Part shown: positions 1 to 9,394 of the stretch, in pieces | Layout of the letters: every line of letters begins with the position of its first letter | Position numbering within the stretch: position 1 is the stretch's first letter | Assembly: GCF_042650885.1 (NCBI RefSeq) | Contig: NZ_JBHSBU010000001.1 | Span: forward strand, 1,922,001-1,986,000 | Length of the DNA stretch: 64,000 bases | Reading direction: 5' to 3' | Source of the DNA: Chitinimonas_A lacunae | GTDB taxonomy: Bacteria; Pseudomonadota; Gammaproteobacteria; Burkholderiales; Chitinimonadaceae | Notes under the pieces: generated by a model | Database searches by the model: none | Told to the model about the DNA's origin: nothing | What the model saw: only the letters and a program-made list of their open reading frames with translations | Program-made: the position numbers and the translations under genes

Positions 1-1
1 G

Positions 2-1216
2 TCCGCCGAAACCGTTCCGGGTCTGGAGCAGGCTGCCAGCCAGGCCCTCGACCGGGTCGCGCCGCAGGTGAGAGCTGCTAAACAAGGCTTCGCCGATGCC
101 CACGCCGACGAAGCCAACGTCATCGACGTCAGCAAGATCAACAAGGATAAGAATTGGGTACTGGGTACCGTCACCCGTAAGATCGAAGACGGCAAAGACG
201 ATGTACCCGTCTCGCGGCTGTTCGTCGCTTTCTGGACCGGCCAGAGCTGGGAAATCGCCCTTGAAGGCGAACAGCTGTTCGGCATCCTGACCAACGCCGC
301 CCCGGCCGATGTGGTCAGCGCCGAAGAAAAGGCCATGTTCAAGAACCAGAGCGCCGTCGCCGCTCAGATGGCCAATCAGGCGCAAAACGTGATGGCCGAC
401 ACCGGCGGCACGCAAACCGGCCTGAGCCTGCCCTGGGCTGAAGGGGTGTCCTGGTATATGGGCGGTGGCCCGCACGGCAACAGCGGCAGCAGCCGTCCGT
501 TCGACTCGATCGACTTCTCGGGTGGCAACGGCCAGGTGCTGGCCCCGCGCGATGGCCGTATCTACAAGAGCTGTATCAACAGCGGCAGCGCGATCGTGCA
601 ACTGGTGCACGACAACGGCTACACCACCCGCTACTACCATATGATCAACCTGCCGAACATCGCCGACGGCACGCTGGTGCGCAAAGGCACCTACCTCGGC
701 ACCATCGGCAACGCCCTGCCCTGCGGCGGCTCGTCCACCGGCGCCCACGTCCACTTCTCGCTCAGCATGAATGGCCAGGCCGTGCCGGTGCATGGCAAGG
801 TGATCGGTGGCTGGCAGTTCACCGAAGGCAGCCAGCCCTACGCCGGTTACGCCAGCCGTGGCAGCACCCGTGTCTACCCGGGCTACGCGGTGTACAACTA
901 CGGTGGCGGCAGCACCACCACCCCGACGCCGACCCCGACGCCCACGCCGTCGCCGAGCACCAAGCCTGGCATCGTGCGCTCGAACAGCAGCAATATGCTG
1001 GTCAATCTGCGCAGCGCCCCGAGCCTGAATGCCTCTATCCTCGGCACCGTGCGCGACGGCACCACCGTGCAGATCAGCTGCTACAAGCTGGGCGACTGGG
1101 TGACGGGCATGTGGCAACAGACCAATATCTGGAACCGCCTGAGCAACGGCCAGTGGATCAGCGACGGCTTCGTCGACACCGGCAGCAACAACCCGGTTGT
1201 ACCGATGTGTAAGTAA
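2..1216 (+). CDS. LasA-like M23 metallopeptidase with C-terminal SH3-like domain (5' end outside window)
   Basis: The reading frame is open to the left edge, so the N-terminus is missing; the first in-frame GTG, at 68, is probably internal. The centre holds an M23 (lysostaphin/LasA-type) zinc peptidase core: a His within GGGPHGNSG followed by Asp in FDSIDFSGG, and the C-terminal HVHFSL motif whose HxH supplies a further zinc ligand and the catalytic His. It is followed by a Thr-Pro repeat linker (about 919-960) and a C-terminal SH3-like domain (NLRSAPSLNASILGTV), typical of cell-wall binding. The family cleaves peptidoglycan cross-bridges or Gly-Gly bonds and is secreted. A strong terminator follows, so the gene ends its transcription unit. 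The domain calls are firm; substrate is inferred. Confidence 0.88.
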   Translation, partial: SAETVPGLEQAASQALDRVAPQVRAAKQGFADAHADEANVIDVSKINKDKNWVLGTVTRKIEDGKDDVPVSRLFVAFWTGQSWEIALEGEQLFGILTNAAPADVVSAEEKAMFKNQSAVAAQMANQAQNVMADTGGTQTGLSLPWAEGVSWYMGGGPHGNSGSSRPFDSIDFSGGNGQVLAPRDGRIYKSCINSGSAIVQLVHDNGYTTRYYHMINLPNIADGTLVRKGTYLGTIGNALPCGGSSTGAHVHFSLSMNGQAVPVHGKVIGGWQFTEGSQPYAGYASRGSTRVYPGYAVYNYGGGSTTTPTPTPTPTPSPSTKPGIVRSNSSNMLVNLRSAPSLNASILGTVRDGTTVQISCYKLGDWVTGMWQQTNIWNRLSNGQWISDGFVDTGSNNPVVPMCK

Positions 1217-1286
1217 GCCAGTGCCGTGCCGGGCAGAACTCAATGTCCTCCCGGCGACTGCTGGACAAACGGTAGTGGAAAAGCAG

Positions 1287-1326
1287 ATGGGCCAGTCAGA
1301 TGACTGGCCCATTTCTTTTGTTTTCT
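1287..1326 (+). terminator. Rho-independent terminator of the M23 peptidase gene
   Basis: A perfect 12-bp stem (1287-1298 with 1301-1312, two-base loop) is followed by a T-rich run. It lies 70 bp after the peptidase stop codon. Confidence 0.85.
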
Positions 1327-1365
1327 TTCACATAGAAGCCAGGTCTAGCACATAACAGACCTGTT

Positions 1366-1935
1366 CTATTTACTCATACCAGATTCGTAGCAAGCCAATG
1401 CCGTCTGACACTGGAGATGGGCATCGCGGATCATGAAATTCACCAAGGTCGGCGACACCCCCAGCTGCGCGGCCACCGATTTCTGGGTTTCGCCATCGAT
1501 CCGATGCAAGGCAAAAGCATGGCGGGTACGCTCGGGCAGGCGGTTGAGCGCGCGCTCCAGCATCGCCAGGGTTTCGCGCTGGATCAGCCGGTTTTCCGGC
1601 GAGGGCCACGGACCGGTCAGCCGGGCGATTTCCTCTTCATCACCTGGCTCGTGGTAACGCGACTCAAGCGCGGCGCGGCGGGCACTGTCGATCGCATGGT
1701 TGCGCACCATCCGGAACAGATAGTGCAGTGGCCGCTCGATCGGCTGCGCCATATCGAGTTCGCTAAGTTTGATAAAGGCATCCTGGGTCAGCTCCTCGGC
1801 CCGCCAGCGGCAACCAACGATACGGGCAGCGGCATCGACCAAGGCACGGCGGTGGTGGATAAAGGCGTCGCGCAAGACAGGGGAGACGGTTTCTTGACCT
1901 GGGTACATGACGGTCGGCAGCGAACGAAAGGACAC
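1366..1935 (-). CDS. ECF sigma factor, FecI-like
   Basis: This 189-aa protein has the two regions of an ECF sigma-70 factor. Sigma-2 is at about residues 22-90 (RAEELTQDAFIKLSE, then YLFRMVRNHAIDSARR). Sigma-4 is at about 125-180 (LPERTRHAFALHRIDGETQ with a helix-turn-helix). The pattern is closest to FecI-type iron-starvation sigma factors. A near-consensus Fur box lies just upstream (1949-1967), consistent with iron repression. No FecR-type anti-sigma gene and no TonB receptor is adjacent, which is unusual for the group. The start is uncertain: GTG at 1935 is listed, and ATG at 1908 (MYPGQE) is equally plausible because neither has a strong ribosome-binding site. Confidence 0.85.
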   Translation of the reverse strand: MSFRSLPTVMYPGQETVSPVLRDAFIHHRRALVDAAARIVGCRWRAEELTQDAFIKLSELDMAQPIERPLHYLFRMVRNHAIDSARRAALESRYHEPGDEEEIARLTGPWPSPENRLIQRETLAMLERALNRLPERTRHAFALHRIDGETQKSVAAQLGVSPTLVNFMIRDAHLQCQTALACYESGMSK

Positions 1936-1948
1936 GGCCGACTCTACC

Positions 1949-1967
1949 GTTAATGATAATTATTATC
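1949..1967. promoter_or_regulatory. Fur box
   Basis: GTTAATGATAATTATTATC matches 17 of 19 positions of the classical Fur consensus GATAATGATAATCATTATC. It sits 14 bp upstream of the sigma-factor GTG and between two divergent genes, so it could also affect the secreted-protein gene at 2107. Confidence 0.8.
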
Positions 1968-2106
1968 AACAACTCAGCCGAAATGGGTATTCTTGGCAAA
2001 AAGACCGAAGGACCAACGGTAGAAAGGTGGCTGCTATGCTGAAAACGTCGACCCGGTCGGGCAGCCGGCGACCAGGTCACGCCTCGCCACTCCCAGGAGA
2101 ATCCCC

Positions 2107-2814
2107 ATGACCCTTACCCACCGTCTGGCCCACCCCACCTTCTCTTTTCTACGACTGCTGCTCTCTCTTGTACTGCTTTGCTCGGCCCTGGCCTGGTCTC
2201 CCCGCGCCAACGCCAGCGGCAACGGCCTATGGATGGCCGGTAACGACTACTTTGTCCTGATGCAGGACGTCAACAACGGCATCGTGGTCGCCCTACAGGT
2301 CCCGCAGACTTATAGCCCGCTGACCGTCTGGGTCGGATTGGCCACCAGCACCGGCATCAGCGTGCGCTCGGTCGCCAACGAAAATGACACGCTGACCGCC
2401 AACTACAGCAGCAATACCAACTTGAGCGGGACCAGCGTGATCAATGGCGTCAGTCAGCCCTTCAACGCCAATCTGCTTTATGCCTATGTCGGCAGCACCT
2501 ACGATGGCGTCTGGCAGAAGACTGCCGCCAACAGTGCTTTTCTGGTCTATCTGACCTTGTCGCTATCGGGCGGGATCCTACCGATCCAGTTCGACGTCAC
2601 CATCAACCCCGACAAGACCTATACCTATAACCTGTTTACCGGTAGCTACAACCCTAGCACCTATACCTTTACCGGTATCTCGCTGCTGACTCCAACGCTC
2701 GGTTCGCGGCTGGTGTTCAACGGCAGCAATCTGGCTGGCACTTATATCACCACCGGCCAGCCGCCTTCGACCACCAGCTTCAGCGCCAATCAGTTGATCA
2801 AGCTGGCCAATTAA
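2107..2814 (+). CDS. Secreted protein of unknown function
   Basis: This 235-aa protein starts with a Sec signal peptide: basic start, hydrophobic LLLSLVLLCSALAW, and likely cleavage after RANA near residue 36. A good AGGAGA ribosome-binding site precedes the ATG. The mature part is rich in Ser, Thr, Asn, Gly and Tyr with short alternating hydrophobic stretches, as in beta-rich extracytoplasmic proteins. I recognise no family. It faces away from the ECF sigma factor and shares the intergenic Fur-box region, so iron control is possible but unproven. Confidence 0.75.
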   Translation: MTLTHRLAHPTFSFLRLLLSLVLLCSALAWSPRANASGNGLWMAGNDYFVLMQDVNNGIVVALQVPQTYSPLTVWVGLATSTGISVRSVANENDTLTANYSSNTNLSGTSVINGVSQPFNANLLYAYVGSTYDGVWQKTAANSAFLVYLTLSLSGGILPIQFDVTINPDKTYTYNLFTGSYNPSTYTFTGISLLTPTLGSRLVFNGSNLAGTYITTGQPPSTTSFSANQLIKLAN

Positions 2815-2874
2815 GGCGCGCCATATCGCAATTTTCAAAATGAGTCAATTGTCATAAACCGATGGGTGCATCAC

Positions 2875-2911
2875 TGTCTATACAGGTAAACTAGACAATC
2901 CGAAAATTGTC
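2875..2911. promoter_or_regulatory. Overlapping inverted repeats upstream of the TPR-like gene
   Basis: TGTCTA (2875-2880) and TAGACA (2892-2897) form an 11-bp-spaced inverted repeat. GACAAT (2894-2899) and ATTGTC (2906-2911) form a second, overlapping one. They end 13 bp before the ATG at 2924, a position expected for an operator. The regulator is unknown. Confidence 0.4.
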
Positions 2912-2923
2912 CATGAGCCTGCG

Positions 2924-4078
2924 ATGCGTCCCATCGACTGCCCCGGTCCCGCCGATCTGCTGGCGGCGCTGAACCGCTGTTGGTTGAACCATCTGGCCGA
3001 TCCACGCGGCAGTTTCCTGTCGGCGGCCGAGCTGGCCGGCCGGGCAGTCGCCGTCGATGCGCCGGCCCTGCACGGCTGGGCACGGCTGGTGCAAGGTCTG
3101 GCGGGTTACCGTTTCCAGGCGGCGGCCGATACCCGGCGGGTATTTGCCGACGCCCTGGCCAGCCTCAATGCCTGCGGCGATAGCCGTGGTGCCCGGCTGG
3201 CCCGGCTCGGCGAGCCGATCGCCTTGCTGCGCGAGGCGCGCCGGGCCGAGGCGCTGTCGTGGTTCGAGGCGCTACAACCGTCGTTCCAGGCCGATCCGGC
3301 CGATCCCGACGCCTTCTTTGTCTATCATGGCCTCGCTGTCTGCGCCATCTATGCCGGCCGTATCGACGAGGCACTGACCCAGTTCGGCCGGCTGTTCAAG
3401 CTGACCGAACAGCCCGAGCTCAAAGGCTTTGCCCGCGCCATCGTCTGCGTCAATGTGCAGCCGCTGCTGTTGCCGCTCGAAGAATATTCGCTGGCACTGC
3501 ATTTCTCGTCCGAAGCCGAGCCGATTCTGGCGCCCTACCCGCACCATCCGCTCCATGTCATCGTGCAGTCGCACCGGATTTCTTCGCTGCTGCGCCTGGC
3601 CCGCCGCAGCGAAGCCCAGGCCCTGCTCGAAGTGCTGCTGCCGCGCGCCCGGCTCGAACCGATGGCGGCCCAGGCCGTGCTGATCAATGCCACCGAGCTG
3701 TTTATCGAACTGCGCGATTTCGACCGTGCCCGGCTGTTGCTGGCCGAGTCGCGGCTGCATGCGCGGGCGCCGTCGGAATATGCCCACTGCGACTGGGCCG
3801 AAGGGGCACTGGCGCGGGCCGAAGGCCGTCCCGACGAAGCGCTGGTGCTGCTGCGCGAAGCCTGCGCCAAGCTCGACCGGGTACGCGAGGCCAATACCAC
3901 GGTGCGCAGTCTGGTCTTCCGCGATATGGCCGAGCTGCTGGGCGAACGCGGCCAGGCGTCCGAATCGGCACGCTGGCAGGTCGCCTACGATCTGGAGATC
4001 GAAGCCCTGACCGAAGCCCGTACCCGCGCCCGGCGTATCTGGTCGCATTGGAGCGGGTTGTCGGCCTACAGCTTCTGA
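2924..4078 (+). CDS. TPR-like helical repeat protein
   Basis: This 384-aa protein is Ala/Leu/Arg-rich and almost wholly alpha-helical, with repeated A-L-x(n)-A spacing typical of tetratricopeptide repeats (for example around YAGRIDEALTQFGRLF and AEGRPDEALVLLREA). There is no signal peptide or membrane segment, so it is probably cytoplasmic. The C-terminal helix (YDLEIEALTEARTRARRIW) resembles the linker found before output domains in TPR signalling proteins, but no output domain follows here. A separate TPR/GGDEF gene lies downstream after a 224-bp gap, so a functional link is only a guess. Confidence 0.75.
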   Translation: MRPIDCPGPADLLAALNRCWLNHLADPRGSFLSAAELAGRAVAVDAPALHGWARLVQGLAGYRFQAAADTRRVFADALASLNACGDSRGARLARLGEPIALLREARRAEALSWFEALQPSFQADPADPDAFFVYHGLAVCAIYAGRIDEALTQFGRLFKLTEQPELKGFARAIVCVNVQPLLLPLEEYSLALHFSSEAEPILAPYPHHPLHVIVQSHRISSLLRLARRSEAQALLEVLLPRARLEPMAAQAVLINATELFIELRDFDRARLLLAESRLHARAPSEYAHCDWAEGALARAEGRPDEALVLLREACAKLDRVREANTTVRSLVFRDMAELLGERGQASESARWQVAYDLEIEALTEARTRARRIWSHWSGLSAYSF

Positions 4079-4105
4079 TCGGTACGGACGGGTACTATTA
4101 GCTCG

Positions 4106-4175
4106 AATATTTTAGTTTTCTTTTAATTTCAGAAATATGTCTTGCAAAGGTTTTGCAGGATATTTTATTTTTATC
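4106..4175 (+). repeat. Dispersed intergenic element, copy 1 (TTGCA/TTGCA type)
   Basis: A T-rich block (4106-4120), a 20-nt spacer, CTTGCA at 4141-4146, then TTGCA at 4153-4157 and an AT-rich tail. It lies about 130 bp upstream of the GGDEF gene start and in the same direction. Confidence 0.7.
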
Positions 4176-4302
4176 TCTCCGCCGCTTCGCCCCCCCGAGC
4201 CTCTCCCAACCAGTCCCCGGATCCGCCACCCCAGCACTGCCGATTGCGCAGACCGTCAAAAAAGTCGATAACGGGCTTTGGGAGCATCGGCAAGGAAAGG
4301 CT

Positions 4303-6135
4303 ATGCGACGGGCCGTCGGATGGGCATTGGCATGGATGCTGGCATGGTCCAGCCTGGCAGCCGACGAGGCGGAGCGCGAGGTCACCCGCGATCCGCGCGG
4401 CGCTGTCGAGCGTGCCCAGATCAAGGTGCAGCAGGCCGCCCAGCGCGGCAACCGGACAGACGAGCTGGCCGGTCTGCTGATGATGGCGCGCGGTTACGGC
4501 CTGCTTGAAGAACACCGTCTGCTTGGCGACACCCTGGCACGCGCGCTGGCCCTGGCCGAATCGCTCAACGACAAGGCGACGCTGGGGCGGCTGTGGGTGA
4601 TCAAGGCCGGCATGCTCAATGCGGCGGCCCAATACAAGGAAGCGGCCGCACTCTATGAGCGGGCCATCGTGCTGGCGCAGCAGCGCCAAGATAACGAACT
4701 GCTCGCTGACGCCTATTCAGGCAAGGGCTATCTGCTCGAAGGCCAGCGCCGCTCCAACGAGGCACTGGCCATGTTCTTCGCCGCCCATGCCCTCTACGTC
4801 AAGCTCGGCAACGAGCCCGATATCGGCAGCATCCTCGCAGCGATTGCCGATACCTATTCCAATCTGCAAGACCGCCAGCGCGCCCTCGAATACTACCAGC
4901 GCGCCCGTACCAAACTCTCCACCGTTGGGGATGCCCTGTCGCTATCGGTACTCGATTTCAACATGGGTGTCACCTATCACGAGCTGAACCAGCTCGATCA
5001 GGCCGAACGCCACTATCGCAGCGCGCTGGCCGGGTCGCAGCAGTTGCGCGACAACGTGGGCATCGCCTACGCCCGCTATCGGCTGGGCCGGGTGGCGGCC
5101 GAGCGCGGTCAACTTGACTACGCGCTCAGCGAACTCAAGGCCGCCCAGCAGGAATTCGAACGTAGCGGCAGTCTGCCGATGCGCTTTGTGGTCCAGCTAC
5201 TGCGCGCCAAGGTGCTGGCGCAGCAGGGCCAGCCGATCGCCCTGGCAGTGCTCGACGATACCCGTACCCTGCTGGGTCAGCTCGATACGCCCGATCGCTG
5301 GCAGGAATTCCATCTGACCGCCGCCGAGGTCTACGCCCATTTCAACCGCTTCGAGGATGCCTACCGCCAGATGCAGCGGCTGCGCGAGGTCGATCAGGCC
5401 GAGATCGAGCGCAGCGACCGCAAGCTCACCGAGGAGATGAAGCTCAAGTTCGACACCCAGCTCAAGGAAGCGGAAAACGCCCTGCTGCGCTCCCAGCAGC
5501 AGTTGCAGCAGGCGGAACTCAACGAATCCAACGCCCGCCGTTTCGCGCTGGGTGCCGCCTTGCTGGCGACCCTGGTGATTCTCGGCGTGGTCGGCTTTCT
5601 GCTGTGGCGCCAGGTAGTGCTCAAGCGCCGGTTTGCCGATCTGGCCCTCCATGACGAGCTGACCGGCGCGCCCAATCGGCGGCATATCCTCGCTTATGCC
5701 AAGCGACAGTTGACGCTGAGCCGCGAGCTGGGCACACCGTTCTCGGTGGCGGTGCTCGACCTTGACTACTTCAAGCGCATCAACGACAGCTACGGCCACG
5801 ATACGGGCGACCGCGTGCTGCTGGCCTTCGCCCATGCCTGCCAGGGCCAATTGCGCAGCGGCGACCGGCTCGGCCGCTTCGGCGGTGAGGAATGGCTGCT
5901 GGTGATGCCCGGCACCGATACCGGCCCATGCCGCAATGTGTTCGAACGGCTACGCGGCGCCTTCCAGGCCGAAGTGATCGAAGGCTTGCCGGCGGACTAC
6001 ACGGTCAGCTTCAGCATGGGCGTGGCCGAGCGGACCGAACGCGATCAAAGCCTCGATACCCTGCTTAAACGGGCTGATGAAGCGCTTTATCGGGCCAAAT
6101 CGCAGGGACGCGACAGAATTGAAGTAGAGGGATAA
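4303..6135 (+). CDS. Periplasmic-TPR diguanylate cyclase (GGDEF)
   Basis: The product (610 aa) probably makes cyclic di-GMP from GTP. The start is ATG 4303, chosen over an upstream TTG at 4153 because AAGGAAAGG lies just before it and a signal peptide follows at once (MRRAVGWALAWMLAWSSLA). Residues about 30-390 are TPR repeats predicted to be periplasmic, followed by a charged coiled coil, a membrane helix at about 416-438, and a GGDEF domain to the C-terminus. The active site GGEEW is at about 527-531. RSGD five residues before it is a complete allosteric I-site (RxxD), so product inhibition is expected. The layout suggests sensing of an extracytoplasmic protein or peptide signal. Confidence 0.93.
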   Translation: MRRAVGWALAWMLAWSSLAADEAEREVTRDPRGAVERAQIKVQQAAQRGNRTDELAGLLMMARGYGLLEEHRLLGDTLARALALAESLNDKATLGRLWVIKAGMLNAAAQYKEAAALYERAIVLAQQRQDNELLADAYSGKGYLLEGQRRSNEALAMFFAAHALYVKLGNEPDIGSILAAIADTYSNLQDRQRALEYYQRARTKLSTVGDALSLSVLDFNMGVTYHELNQLDQAERHYRSALAGSQQLRDNVGIAYARYRLGRVAAERGQLDYALSELKAAQQEFERSGSLPMRFVVQLLRAKVLAQQGQPIALAVLDDTRTLLGQLDTPDRWQEFHLTAAEVYAHFNRFEDAYRQMQRLREVDQAEIERSDRKLTEEMKLKFDTQLKEAENALLRSQQQLQQAELNESNARRFALGAALLATLVILGVVGFLLWRQVVLKRRFADLALHDELTGAPNRRHILAYAKRQLTLSRELGTPFSVAVLDLDYFKRINDSYGHDTGDRVLLAFAHACQGQLRSGDRLGRFGGEEWLLVMPGTDTGPCRNVFERLRGAFQAEVIEGLPADYTVSFSMGVAERTERDQSLDTLLKRADEALYRAKSQGRDRIEVEG

Positions 6136-6203
6136 ATTTTACAAAAAACAGGAAAATTGTCTACAAGAATATCTGCGGCATTAATAAACAAATGAAATAT
6201 TCT
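6133..6203 (-). repeat. Dispersed intergenic element, copy 2 (TTGCA/TTTCC type)
   Basis: Read on the minus strand: T-rich block, a spacer of about 21 nt, CTTGTA (6167-6162), then TTTCCTG ending near 6149 and an AT-rich tail. It occupies the convergent gap after the GGDEF gene. Confidence 0.65.
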
Positions 6204-6289
6204 TGAACTCTTGCTTGATCACCTGACCCGGTCTGTTTCTTGTCTCGTCGGACGCGGCTTGGCGGCGTTTGCTTATGGCAGACGCAAAG

Positions 6290-6319
6290 GAAAAGGCTTC
6301 TCCGCAACGAAGAAGCCTT
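6290..6319 (-). terminator. Terminator of the DUF3616 gene
   Basis: AAGGCTTCT (6293-6301) pairs with AGAAGCCTT (6311-6319). An A-rich run on the plus strand gives a T-rich tail on the minus strand. It lies about 50 bp after the minus-strand stop at 6368. Confidence 0.6.
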
Positions 6320-6367
6320 GGCAAGGAATGGGCGTCCGAGTGGGGCGGACGCCTGGAGCACGGAGCG

Positions 6368-7459
6368 TCAGCGCCGCAGCAGGTCGCCCAGCACCGTGTA
6401 AGGCGTAGGCTGGCGGTCGGCTCCGGGTGCGTCGTACAGCACCAGCCAGTGCGGCTTGTCGGTAAAGACGCCGGACGGAACCTGGGTGAGCGCCTCGGCC
6501 CGGTCAGTGCCGATACCGTGGGGCAGCTCCAATACCAGCTCGGGTGGCTCGTCCCACAGCAGCGCATCGGCGCGGGCATCGGCCGAATCAAGCAGCGCGG
6601 CAGCATCGTGCCAGCGATAGACCCGTACCGCCCCATCGAGCACCATGGTCGGGCCGGCCAACATATACAGGTCGCCGTTATACCAGTGCAGGTCGCGCAC
6701 CCCCAGGCCCCCCACCCGCAGAAAATGCTTACGGTAAGGCCGCTCGCTGGCCGCTACGTCATCGAGCCGCAACGAGCCTTTCTTCTCGATCGGATTGAGT
6801 TCCAGCAGACAGGCCCAACCGCGCAATACCGGGCCGCGCAGGCCGAGCAGCACCCGTTGTTCGTCCACGGCCAGACCTTCGATATCGAAACCGTTGTCCT
6901 TGCCCGGAATATCGAGGAAAGCGCCCAGATGAGGGTCTTTATACAGGGCACGGGTCAGGTCGTTATGGCGGTCGTCGCCACGCAGGCGGGCAGCGATCCG
7001 GCCGTCATCGGTCCGACGGGCGAGGCTGGTGACGCCGTCCTTCTCCACCAGCGGAATACGCGCCAACAGATAGCGATTGCCGTCGTGGCTCACGGTTGCA
7101 AGCCGTTTCAGATTGGTAGCCTGATCGCGTTCGGGTTTGGGATTGCGCCGTTTGAGGCCATGCGAGCCGACCAGCCACAGATAGCCGCCGTGGACGTCGA
7201 TCCCTTCGATATCGGCCTCGATATCGTGGGCATCGGGCAGGTCGAGATAGTCGGCCAGCGGGAAATTGACCGGATCGCCAAAACGCAGCTTCTCGTCACC
7301 AACCGGGTCGAGCCGGCGCAGCCGGTCCAGCCCGCAGGCTTCGTCGCCTGCTACCCACAAATCGTTGCGTACCCAGGCGGCGCCCGACAGATTGGCGTGG
7401 ACCAGGGTGTCGCTTTCAAATTCGAGCCGGATGGCGTGTTGCAGCAGTTCGCGTGGCAT
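6368..7459 (-). CDS. DUF3616 domain protein
   Basis: This 363-aa protein matches the DUF3616 pattern: two copies of an [FDI]EG motif (ADIEGIDVHGGYLWLVGSH and FDIEGLAVDEQRVLLGLRG), Gly-Arg-rich strands and a C-terminal HWLVLYDAPG block. The fold is probably a beta-propeller-like array. No signal peptide is seen, so it is probably cytoplasmic. The start is ATG 7459 (MPRELLQHA); upstream in-frame sequence is Arg/Ser-rich and not protein-like. The enzymatic role of this family is not established. It has its own terminator, and a tiny open frame with another terminator lies upstream. Confidence 0.8.
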   Translation of the reverse strand: MPRELLQHAIRLEFESDTLVHANLSGAAWVRNDLWVAGDEACGLDRLRRLDPVGDEKLRFGDPVNFPLADYLDLPDAHDIEADIEGIDVHGGYLWLVGSHGLKRRNPKPERDQATNLKRLATVSHDGNRYLLARIPLVEKDGVTSLARRTDDGRIAARLRGDDRHNDLTRALYKDPHLGAFLDIPGKDNGFDIEGLAVDEQRVLLGLRGPVLRGWACLLELNPIEKKGSLRLDDVAASERPYRKHFLRVGGLGVRDLHWYNGDLYMLAGPTMVLDGAVRVYRWHDAAALLDSADARADALLWDEPPELVLELPHGIGTDRAEALTQVPSGVFTDKPHWLVLYDAPGADRQPTPYTVLGDLLRR

Positions 7460-7562
7460 GGCTTGTCTCTGCGGTGGGAAGAAAGCGCTGACGCTACAAG
7501 CGCAGCTGCCGCGACGCAAGTCGCCGCGCGACGGAGCGCAGGATCGCGGCGACGACGGACGA

Positions 7563-7597
7563 CAAAAAAGCCGCGCAGGCAATCCGCGCGGCTTTTC
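7563..7597 (-). terminator. Rho-independent terminator between the 10-codon frame and the DUF3616 gene
   Basis: An 11-bp stem (7566-7576 with 7586-7596) with a nine-base loop. Six A on the plus strand give a U-tract for minus-strand transcripts. It starts 20 nt after the stop of the short frame at 7616. Confidence 0.75.
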
Positions 7598-7615
7598 GTG
7601 GGGGCGCTTGATGAC

Positions 7616-7648
7616 TTAGCGCCGGAACAGGTAGATGACCCAAGCCAT
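7616..7648 (-). CDS. Possible 10-residue peptide or leader ORF
   Basis: The frame encodes MAWVIYLFRR, a hydrophobic segment with two terminal Arg. AAGGAG lies eight bases before the ATG, one of the strongest Shine-Dalgarno sites in the window, and an intrinsic terminator follows directly. Together they look like a short transcript carrying a translated micro-peptide, or an attenuator leader ahead of the DUF3616 gene. The same frame is open further upstream (to about 7807), but only this start has a ribosome-binding site. No family recognised. Confidence 0.4.
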   Translation of the reverse strand: MAWVIYLFRR

Positions 7649-8009
7649 GGTCAATGCTCCTTTCGATTTCGGCATCGACGCCATCGAGGACGGCGTGTTA
7701 GCTGTACGCGGGCGGTTGCAACCCTTGCCATATTTCAACGAGACAACCACCGGCCACGGATAAGACAGCCATGCTTCGTGCTCCGCTCCGGCCCATATCG
7801 CCACCATGGCGACATGCTCTGCTTACGCGACGGCAAGCATAAGCCGCTGATATTACGCTATTTTTACTTTCCGCAAAAGCAATGCTTGAGTACAAATTCA
7901 CATCGACCGCCTTTTGCCGCCCTGACGGCCCGACCAGAGGCAGCAAGGAAATTTTTCCTGTTGGGACAAGCGGTTATAATCCGGGGTTTTGCCTCGTTCC
8001 CGATCCCGC
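7649..8009. other. Intergenic region upstream of rlmD
   Basis: About 360 bp without a convincing gene. A TATAAT hexamer at 7975-7980 is a good -10 candidate for rlmD, 30 bp before its start. I saw no clear -35 box. The minus-strand promoter of the 10-codon frame should also lie here. Confidence 0.5.
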
Positions 8010-9329
<1,320 letters not shown>

Positions 9330-9350
9330 GCGGATCGACCCCAAGCATGA

Positions 9351-9378
9351 AAAAAGGCGGCCTAGGCCGCCTTTCTTG
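9351..9378. terminator. Bidirectional terminator between rlmD and the BI-1 gene
   Basis: A 22-bp perfect palindrome (9353-9374) centred on CCTAGG has A-runs on the left and T-rich sequence on the right, serving both convergent genes. Confidence 0.85.
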
Positions 9379-9394
9379 TTTCGCGCCGACTGAG

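Noticed and set aside
919..960. Thr-Pro codon repeat as a possible microsatellite or phase-variable tract
   Set aside because: The hexamer-like repeat is imperfect and stays in frame as a linker between two known domains, so it is ordinary protein architecture.
2875..2911. CTAGACAAT shared with element copy 3
   Set aside because: The box spacing is one base short and the upstream T-rich block is absent, so I list it as inverted repeats only.
3259..4101. Long alternative frames overlapping the TPR-like and other GC-rich genes on both strands
   Set aside because: High-GC genes leave open frames in several phases; these are Arg/Pro/Ala-rich, lack ribosome-binding sites and overlap genes with clear domain matches.
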